The position numbers and the translations under genes were made by a program. The notes beneath the pieces were generated by a model. That model saw only the letters and a list, made by a program, of their open reading frames with translations, searched no databases and had not been told where the DNA came from. From Hormiphora californensis (lineage: Eukaryota > Ctenophora > Tentaculata > Cydippida > Pleurobrachiidae), in NCBI GenBank assembly GCA_020137815.1, contig CM035359.1, positions 3,423,561-3,487,560 on the forward strand: DNA of 64,000 bases. Reading direction: 5' to 3'. Below, piece by piece: positions 56,071-64,000 of this stretch; the stretch's first letter is position 1; each line of letters begins with the position of its first letter.

Positions 56071-58080
56071 CCCAGGAATCAGATAGAACGGCTGAAAATG
56101 TGACACTGTAAATTGATGGTGTATTCATCAATCTAAAAGGAACTCCCGGTGATGCATCATTGATCATGTAGATACTATTACTGATTACTGAAATAAATGA
56201 AGAATAAGCCCTGGGGAAATCTCGGTGAGGGCTCTCTCTATCTGAAGCATCTCCATTCTGTATCAATCTGCCTCTTTTCGCAAAAGTAAGTGAAATTCCA
56301 AAACATCCTCCCCTCTTGCCATACAACCTCCCGGCTCCCCACCCTCATAATCTACCCACACAAACAAGAGAAAGAGAGGGACGGTCTTTCCTCCTTCATT
56401 ATACCCCTCTCTATCTCTACTCCTCTTCAACCTCCCGTTGATCCTCCCCTTAATATTCCTCTCCTCCATCTTCCTCGGAGTCTAAAGTGCAGACTCCCCC
56501 GAGTAAAGTGTAGTATCAATTTAGTCTCTCTCATTTGTACTAACCCTTCTTTACCTCTCCCAGGATTCCGATAGAACAGCTGAAAGTTTGATACTCTGAA
56601 TTGGTGGTGTATTTATCAATCTAAAAGTAACTTCCAGTGACTCGAATTCATCATGTGGACACGATTACTGATTACTGAAGTGAAGACAAGCCCTTGGGCA
56701 CTCTCGGTGAGGGCTGTTTCTCTATCTGAACCATCTCCGCTCCATATCCATCTGCTTCTTTTCGCAGTAAGTCAGCCTTATTCTAAACAATTTCCCCTTC
56801 TACCATACAACCCCCGCTCCCCCACACCCACATAATCTACCCATACTTTATACCCGCCCCCCCGTCACATCCTTCTACATTCATTCCCCCTTGGCCTTTA
56901 TTTCTCCCCTCCATCTCCCCCTTTTTCCTTCTCTCCTTCTTCCTCTACTCATTCCCCTTTTATCCTACCACTTTACCCCCACTTTACCCCCGCCCCCCCC
57001 CCCCCCCTTCGACCTTCGCCCTCCTTCGTCCACGCTTTCTGGATAGTAGATACCCATTCATTTCCCACTTCATCCCCCATCTCCTTTATTCCCCCTTTAT
57101 CCTCTCCTCCATTTCCCCCTCTCCTCCATATCCCGTCCGTATCCACTATAAGATCGAGTAAAGTGTGTATCAATTTAGTCTCTCATCTGTACTAACCCTT
57201 CTTTACCTCTCCCAGGATTCCGATAGAACGGCTGAAAATTTGATACTCTGGATTGGTGGTGCATTTATCAATCTAAAAGTAACTTCCAGTGACTCGAATT
57301 CATCATGTGCACACTATTACTGATTACTGAAGTGAAGAAAAGCCCTGGGGCACTCTCGGTTATGCATATATGGCCTTTTCTCTCTGAACCATCTCCGCTC
57401 CATATCCGTCTGCTTCTTTTCGCAGTAAGTTAGCCTCCCTTATTCCAAACAGTTTTCCCCTTCTACCATACAACCCCCGCTCCACCACACCCACATAATC
57501 TACCTATACTGTATACCAGCACCTCCGTCACATCCTTCTACATTCATTTCCCCTTGGCCTGCTATTCCTCCCCTCAAATCCCCTCCATCTCCCACTTTTT
57601 CCTTCTCTCCTTCTTCCTCTACTCATTCATTCCCCCTTCAAATCCCTCTTCCATCCGTTTTTTCATTTCCCCATTTTATCCTACCCCTTTATCCCCCGGC
57701 CCCCCGTCGACCTTCGCCCTCCTTCGTCCACCCTTTCTAGATGGTAGATACCCATTCATCCTCCATCTCCTCCTCCATTCCCCCTTCGTTCTACTCTCCT
57801 ACTTCCTCTATTCTCATTCCACCACTTCATCCTTCCCATGTATCTCCCCATTCATCTATATCTCCTCCTTCACCCCCCCCCCCTTTATCCTCCCCCGAAC
57901 TAATCTTACATTTTTCCACTCTTTCTCTCCCCAGCTCCCCTCCATCATTCTCCTCTTTTTGGTTACGAAGAGCTTTTGCGGAGGGGTTAGGGGTAATTTC
58001 ATTACCAACTCCTTTCATATTACTGAAGCCCTGGGGACCATAGGTGAGGGATTTCTCTATCTGAAGTTCAGATTCTGAAC
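56071..58080. repeat. Series of about 215-bp homologous blocks in CT-rich DNA
   Basis: Blocks starting after CCCAGG (56072, 56562, 57214) share GATAGAACGGCTGAAA, ATCAATCTAAAAG, ATTACTGATTACTGAA, CTCTCGGTGAGGGCT and a TTTTCGCA end followed by GTAAGT. A fourth, short block is at 58018-58070. Each is preceded by a T/C-rich tract and AG and followed by GTAAGT, as an exon would be. The first block is open on the minus strand (YSSFISVISNSIYMIN), the third on the plus strand, but no frame is open in all. Between blocks lie C/T-rich stretches. Could be duplicated exons of a decayed gene, a non-coding RNA, or a repeat. Confidence 0.45.
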
Positions 58081-58120
58081 CTTGTGTAGCTCAGACTGGA
58101 TTTCATTTCATAATCTGCGA

Positions 58121-58169
58121 TGGTTACGAAATAACCCCTTTAAAGTTTAAAGGGGTTATTTCGTAACCA
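58121..58169. repeat. Perfect short palindrome
   Basis: TGGTTACGAAATAACCCC and complement around AAAG-type centre. The ends resemble those of the Mutator-like MITE family, without a 9-bp TSD. Confidence 0.65.
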
Positions 58170-58910
58170 AACTCACTGTGTGGTGTATGCAGTATGATCC
58201 ACCCCTTAATTTGGCCACATTGATACCTGAGTGAGATCGACGTCGCGTGCGACTGAGATCGATCTCAGGAGCGAGAATAGGTTGCAATGGAGCCAACCCC
58301 TTCATCTAACCCCACCCTCATCTACCTCTCTTTCTTCATTTGTTCCCTTCATTCTCCTTCGCCATTTCCTCCTTCTATTCATTCCTCCGGTCCTGCTTCA
58401 TGCCCGTCCTGTACTCATCCATCTCCCCCTCTATCTCAACCTCTGTCTCCCCCTCCATCTCCCGCTTCATCTCCCCTTTATCGTCCTATGCCCCTTCATT
58501 CCCTACCCCTTCATCCTCCCCTTTTAAATCTTCCTCTGCCCCTTCATCCCCTTCTCCATCTTCCTCTCTTCTGTCGGTTACAAAGAAGTAAAAGTGGCTA
58601 CGAGACATGTTCTTGCGGCGAGTACTAGCAGATAAATTTCCACTGCGAGAGTGCGAGGTCCCTGCTAAGTTGGTGGCGCCGTCACGTTTTGGCACTCTAC
58701 GCAAGCGAGTTGTAAGGGTGACTGCGTCACCAACCTGCTAAGAAGAAGGCGAAGAAGAGGTAGTGTTGTGTTCGTTTCCTTGGGGTTAGTTACTTAGTTT
58801 GGTAGCCCGCAGTATGGTACATGTTCACAATTTTCATTTACATTTATCTCCTTCAATCCTCTCCTTCTTCATTTCCTCATTACACCCTTTAAATCTAGTC
58901 ATAATCTAAG
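58170..58910. other. CT-rich intergenic DNA, no gene recognised
   Basis: Long C/T-biased stretch (58300-58570) gives open frames rich in Ser/Pro/Leu in several frames at once, the mark of composition rather than coding. Confidence 0.5.
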
Positions 58911-58914
58911 ACAT

Positions 58915-59165
58915 CTCCCGAACCTCGTCCTGTCTTATCTCCAAAGTATCAAACCTCACCCTGTCATCTCTTCCAAACCTCACCCTGTTTTCTCTCCCAA
59001 ACCTCACCATGTCTTCTCTCCCAAACCTCACCCTGTCTTCTCTCCCAAACGTCACCCTGTCTTCTCTCCCAAACCTCACCCTGTCTTCTCTCCCGAACCC
59101 CACCCTGTATTCTCTCCCGAACCCCACCCAGCACCCTGTCTTATCTCCCAAACCTCGCCCCATAT
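58915..59165. repeat. 24-bp minisatellite
   Basis: About nine units of ACCCTGTCTTCTCTCCCAAA plus CCTC, with variation. The 24-bp period keeps frames open, so apparent proteins here are artefacts. Confidence 0.85.
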
Positions 59166-60310
59166 TCTCTGCCGAGTGTTCTGTTTGTCACTGTAATCTG
59201 GATACCACAGTAGCTAGGGTATTTTGTGATCTCATCTCTCTCCACCTCTCAGGTCCCTGGTCCCAGTTGAATGATTGGTTACAATCCGAACCTGGGACAG
59301 ATTGCAGTAAGCAGTTAAATGCCGCATTCGTTTCGGTATACATCGGGTTGTCGTCAAATAAATAGATGAACAATAGTGTTGATACTGCTGATATGATAGA
59401 CTATCTTTGGTGATATTTGTGATATCCCGGTGATATTTTATAAATCTCTGTGGGCTAAAGAAAGGAGTAGGGGTTGATTATGCCACTTCCCAATTGCTGG
59501 CAGTCAGGATGAAATATTATTTACAAATTACATCTCATGTGTTATTTTGTTGCTTTGTTGTATTGACCACTAAAAACAATGTGTATCAATTTATTTCCGG
59601 CATGGTGGGGGATTCAAACCGCCCCTCGTCTTTGATTCAAGGTCAAAGATATAATACAAGGTTTAGGGATCGCTCGCCTAATTATGTAATTGTGTAATTG
59701 TCATTGTTATGTAATTGTCACAAAATGGGACTCTGTCTCAGTTCACGAACATGCTTTGTGTAGCGCGCGGGATAGGTCTAATGGTGAAATGAATCCTGCG
59801 CGCGCCGTCAGTAATGGGCTCTGGAAAGGGGTTTTCGGCAAGGGTGCGCGGGATAGACTACTGGCCCCTATCGGGGGCCAGCAACGTTTGCCAAAAATCA
59901 AACGATCGTTTTTTACCCGTTACCGTTCTCCCTTCACTTCTGTATTTTCCTAATTTCCTAATTCCTTACTTTGTGTCAATAATTCATAAAGCCACCAATA
60001 GATTCCCATTGTTCGTTTAAGTGACAGGGGTAGGGGTCTTTTTGACCTTATTCGAAAAGAAAGAATCTCCGGTTCGGCCTTCTGGGTTACCCGTTCCACA
60101 CGGCAGTGGTCCATCGCTATCCTGGTAAACATAGATATTTTATTTATAATTTTATTTAAGTGCATTGGAAAGATAATTTTAAGACCTTAACAATTCAAGA
60201 AATATGGAACAGGAATATACTTTGGAAATTTCTAATGTATACATTTTAGAGTTAATTAATCATCTAATAAGTCCCTACTCCCTCAAGTAAATGAACAATT
60301 TGAAATCAAG
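59166..60310. other. Intergenic, no gene recognised
   Basis: Short frames only; none shows a known motif. Confidence 0.4.
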
Positions 60311-60315
60311 TTCAT

Positions 60316-60505
60316 AATTGTGAGAGTGGGCAGAAAAAGAATTGGACAGGTAGTACAGTATAACTCTCTGAGTATTTTCCCTTTTTCCCGCTCTGAAGGG
60401 ACGCATTCCCCGCTGTGTTATATTTGTTGCCAGAGGGCAGAAACTGTCTCTACTTGTCCAAGCTTGTCCGATTCTGTTTCTGTCCACTCTCACTTTAATT
60501 TGCTA
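60316..60505. mobile_element. MITE-like inverted repeat element
   Basis: Ends GTGAGAGTGGGCAGAAAAAG and TCTGTTTCTGTCCACTCTCA; about 35 bp of terminal pairing, 190 bp total; no clear TSD. Confidence 0.6.
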
Positions 60506-60957
60506 ATTTTGTTAAGTCACTAAAATACGCTGTGAAATTGTTATCCCACTTCCGACTGATATGAGTGGGACTCATGAATCACGAGTAACGCAAATGATCC
60601 GAGTTTGATTCTTCTTTCGAGCCGGAATCACATCTATTTAATTTGTTTTTAAAATCTATGCAGCGGTTATTTGAACTCAAAAACAAAACAGAAGGTGTTT
60701 TAAAATGTGTTCCCAAGTTTCTTTGGTGATATGAAGTATCTTTATATAACTGAGAAGATGATATGAATACACCTTAGATTAATTGTTATATCTTTTCTTG
60801 GCCTTGTTATTTGTTATATAACTGGAAACTCAATACGTCACGATTTAAGTCACGTAAATAATAATAAAGCCTTCTGTCAAACATAAAAGGCGTACGCAGT
60901 CTGTACTCTGTACAGCTCAGTAATGTAATATTGGGGACTCAATCTCGTGGGCAAAGT

Positions 60958-60958
<1 letters not shown>

Positions 60959-61052
<94 letters not shown>
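60959..61052. repeat. (CT)n microsatellite
   Basis: CT tract of about 90 bp. Confidence 0.95.
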
Positions 61053-61056
<4 letters not shown>

Positions 61057-61344
61057 GAGAGAGACTCTCTCACTCGCATCTCACTCTCCTTCTCCCTCCA
61101 CCACTTTTGCAGTGATTTTGTCTAGTACTTTGACAGATTAATGCGGTATTTGACAGATTAATTAGTTGATTGTCGCCCAATTCCTTGGGTTACATATTTT
61201 AATGAAATGTCATTATAATGCCATTTCATTTAATGTTCCTTGATCGCGAACGTCAAAAATGACGGCATGTCTTTTTAAATTCCATTGAACTTGACCGCGA
61301 TTTTTTAATATTGCCGATAATGACCGAATGTCTCTGAAATCTAC

Positions 61345-61490
61345 TGCGGTAGTAGCTTACTATTGAAATCTAATGTGAGCTAGTAGCTTACTATTGAAAT
61401 CTAATGTGAGCTAGTAGCTTACTATTGAAATCTAATGTGAGCTAGTAGCATACAGCTTACTATTGAAATCTAATTTGAATTTTTAATAGC
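61345..61490. repeat. 31-bp tandem repeat, about four units
   Basis: Unit GTAGCTTACTATTGAAATC plus TAATGTGAGCTA. Confidence 0.85.
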
Positions 61491-62091
61491 TTACTTGTTT
61501 CTCGGTCCACCTCCCTCAAGACATTATATATAATATGTATATAATGAGTTGCTGCACGAATATAAGTATGACAATGTCTATTATGTACAACTTTAAATTT
61601 GAAGCCATAATACGAACGTTTTACTTCCAATTCGTGATCAAACTTTATCAATTCAGCTTTCATAATTACCGATTCCAATACCATGCCAATCATTAAATTA
61701 TCTATAAAATACACCAGGTGGAGTTGGATCAGGTAGTTGCCAATAACATTTTATATGTTCGAGGCATTATTATGCATAATAATCAATATTATATATAATA
61801 TAATAGTATTCAATTATATAGTTATCTGAAACTTGACAGACTACTACTTAACTATAACATAACCAATTGGTTTATTCTTAGTCACGAAGTGGTTCAATAA
61901 CCCTCTAACTACTTTTAAAGCAGTTTAAACGACTTTACAAGAAAGTAAATTATGTCTAATTTTATTCATTTTATGCTTCTGTTGTTTTGTTACATCTCTA
62001 CCATTATAAATCTAACCCTTTGCTCTTGCCACTATATAGGTAGTTATAACACTACCAATACCAATCTAACCCTTCTCTCTTGCCACTATAG

Positions 62092-62660
62092 CTATCCTCT
62101 ACCAATACGAATTGCCTACGTATGCCCATGAAAATGGTGAAAGCTCAGACGAGAGCCATCCAGACCCAGCTCGAGATCTTGTTGCACTGCAAACACTGTA
62201 GCAACCAGTCCTGCACCAATAACAACTGTTCTGAGTTTAAGGAGGTCCTCTCACATTTGATGACGTGTAAAACGGGACGAGCATGCCAGGTGGGTCTCTC
62301 AATGTTCTGTCTGGGGGTTTGAAGTTGGATCGTGTGTGGAAAGGGGGTGAAAAGTGACAACTTCAAAATATCTGACCTGCTAACCCTTGTTTATATTTGT
62401 ATAATTTGTATTACACTCACATCATCCTCAAATTGACGTGAACACCTTGTTTTTCAGAGTCGACACTGCGCGTCCTCCTCCCAAATCCTCCGCCACTGGT
62501 CCAGCTGCACTATGGATCAATGTCCCCTGTGTTGTCCGGTTCGGAAGAAGGCGAAAACCTCTCACACTCCCTCGTCAGCTAGCACAGACAATAACTCTGC
62601 CAGCACTAACTCCAGTACCTTTAGTAACGGAGGGGATGTGGCTCCCTCCCCTATTTCCAG
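62092..62660 (+). CDS. CREBBP/EP300-like: CBP/p300-like coactivator, TAZ1 zinc-finger exons (partial)
   Basis: Two exons, 62092-62289 and 62458-62660, in phase across the junction. They encode a TAZ1 domain: QTRAIQTQLEILLHCKHC, NNNCSEFKEVLSHLMTCKTG, then RACQ/SRHCASSSQILRHW, SSCTMDQCPLCCPVRKKAK. All three HCCC zinc sites can be assigned, and the CQ.xHCASS..I..HW..C pattern is that of CBP/p300 TAZ1, which binds transactivation domains in the nucleus. A Ser/Asn/Thr-rich linker follows (SASTDNNSASTNSSTFSN). The exon ends in phase 2 at a GT. The upstream exons and the next exon were not resolved; an AG at about 63750 opens frames without clear CBP similarity. KIX, bromodomain and HAT would lie right of the window. 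Confidence 0.85.
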
Positions 62661-62755
62661 GTATGAGATAGATCCTATACTACTGTAACCCTCTTGATTT
62701 TAATGTTTATACATATAGTATTACCCTCCTTATATATCTTGTAGATGGGCTGGGC

Positions 62756-62864
62756 CAGGAACCGACCGAAACAAGTAAACAACCAATCAGAACTCGTTAT
62801 TTAGGTCACGTGACTGGTTATCAGCCAATCAGAGACCAGTATTTCCTGATTCGGTCGGTTCCTG
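62756..62864. mobile_element. hAT-like MITE, 109 bp, 8-bp TSD
   Basis: Ends CAGGAACCGACCGAA and TTCGGTCGGTTCCTG; GGCTGGGC flanks both sides (62748-62755 and 62865-62872). In the intron of the CBP/p300-like gene. Intact reference for the copy at 27923-28757. Confidence 0.88.
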
Positions 62865-63189
62865 GGCTGGGCCGTAGAGTGTGAAGAAAATTTTACTGAT
62901 TAGAACTTAGAATGGATAAATCCTCTTTACTTAAATCGCTCTGACGTTGCACTTGTGAATGAACGTGACTCGAGGAAATGATGCTCAGATTATAAAGGCT
63001 CGTTTAGAACTTCCAAAATAACCATTTAAAGTGAGAAAAATGAGAATAAAATTATTCTTGGAAACACTGGCTAGTGTGCGTGACCGACATTTATTGTAGT
63101 TAGGAGGAGAGAATATTAAATGGTTGCATGTATGGATGGAGTGACTGGCGGGGGGGATGGTCAACTGGTTATCAGAGAACTTGTCGAAC

Positions 63190-63256
<67 letters not shown>

Positions 63257-63257
63257 T

Positions 63258-63301
<44 letters not shown>

Positions 63302-63458
63302 TGGGTATTGGGAGAGATAGTCATGGAATATGGATAGGGTTATAGAGCGATGGGCATTGTACATTATATCATGTCCCTCTTTGTCAAAATGAATATTAAA
63401 AGAGGAGGGAGAATTATGTGTAGAGGAAGAAAAAGAGACCTTCGAGAAGTTCGAACAC

Positions 63459-63513
<55 letters not shown>

Positions 63514-64000
63514 CAGAGAGAGAGAGAGACAGAGAGAGAAAGATAGGGATCAGAGGACGTGTAGAAAGTGTAGAAAGTTGTAAGGTGGCATCTAAATTGT
63601 ATTGTGAGAAGCTGGATTTGATCCTTACGTGATCCTTCCCCCTCCACTTTCGCTCCCTCTCTCGCTCCCTCTTTTTCTCTCTATCTCTCTCCTCTTTTCG
63701 CATATTCATCACTCTCCCCCCCCCCCCCTAAACCTTGTTTTCCAACTAGGTTCTCTTCAGTCTTTACATATCCCTCAGCTGCGCCATGTTCTAGATAATT
63801 CCGACTCTCTAACTGAATCAAATTTCTTTTGTGCTGTCCCCACTTGCACTCCCCCTCACTCATTCTCAACACATCTATCTCCTCCCACACTTTTCATTTA
63901 CCACACACTATGACGTCAGACTTTTAAAGAGATTGGATTTTCCTGCTGCTGTCACGCTGTCACCACTGTTACTTATCTAACCCCACTCTCTCTCCCCACA
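62865..64000. other. CBP/p300-like intron with (GA)n tracts
   Basis: (GA)n at 63190-63301 and 63460-63543, CT-rich stretch 63640-63720. A frame at 63740-63913 (GSLQSLHIPQLRHVLDNSD) begins at an AG and might be the next exon, but its phase does not fit the preceding exon and no motif supports it. Confidence 0.4.

Noticed and set aside
59009-59163. SSLPNLTL repeat protein on + and FGREDRVR repeat protein on -
   Set aside because: A 24-bp minisatellite keeps all frames open; no flanking coding sequence.
63740-63913. Third exon of the CBP/p300-like gene
   Set aside because: Its open frame does not match the phase-2 end of the exon at 62660, and no CBP motif is present.

Overview
The window is animal nuclear DNA. 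Genes are split by GT-AG introns, many exons are 50-200 bp, and the gene set is metazoan: a MYST histone acetyltransferase, a CBP/p300-type TAZ1 domain, a rhodopsin-class GPCR, MFSD8/CLN7, CDKAL1, cytosolic NARS1 and RPS15. Close spacing of housekeeping genes together with very many small transposons and (GA)n tracts would fit an early-branching invertebrate such as a sponge. That assignment is inference only.

Layout. 1-803 (+): 3' end of a KAT7-like acetyltransferase. 1.2-8.5 kb: transposon territory, with a TA-flanked MITE, a frame-broken LINE (two ORFs and a short-repeat tail) and a 1.3-kb terminal-inverted-repeat element bordered by a GC-rich hairpin repeat. 8.86-9.38 kb (-): secreted fucolectin-like protein. 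10.2-13.8 kb (+): seven-exon TruB-family gene whose catalytic aspartate position is serine. 14-17 kb: a near-perfect 942-bp palindrome and short repeats. 17.1-40.9 kb (-): MFSD8-like transporter, with one intron of about 16.8 kb that holds a complete six-exon GPCR on the opposite strand (25.9-27.9 kb) and nested MITEs, minisatellites and a 3.9-kb inverted-repeat block. 41.6-54.4 kb (-): a compact same-strand run of NARS1, CDKAL1 and RPS15. 54.4-62 kb: no recognised gene; duplicated CT-rich blocks, minisatellites and small inverted repeats. 62.1-62.7 kb (+): two exons of a CBP/p300-like protein that runs off the right edge.

Exon models were built by hand. For TRUB, the GPCR, NARS1, CDKAL1 and RPS15 all splice phases close, giving 238, 342, 553, 544 and 145 residues. 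MFSD8 is complete except for a segment that should lie between two identified exons.

The most notable signals are mobile-element families with intact target-site duplications (TSDs). One is a Mutator-like MITE family with exact 9-bp TSDs in four copies. Another is a hAT-like MITE whose 8-bp TSD contains the GPCR stop codon and which was later split by a Mutator-like copy. A third is an unexplained 23-bp CTGTCAG-type repeat that occurs alone or as direct repeats around a short spacer. An array of RFX X-box-like palindromes in a GPCR intron and the apparently catalytically dead TruB protein also deserve attention.
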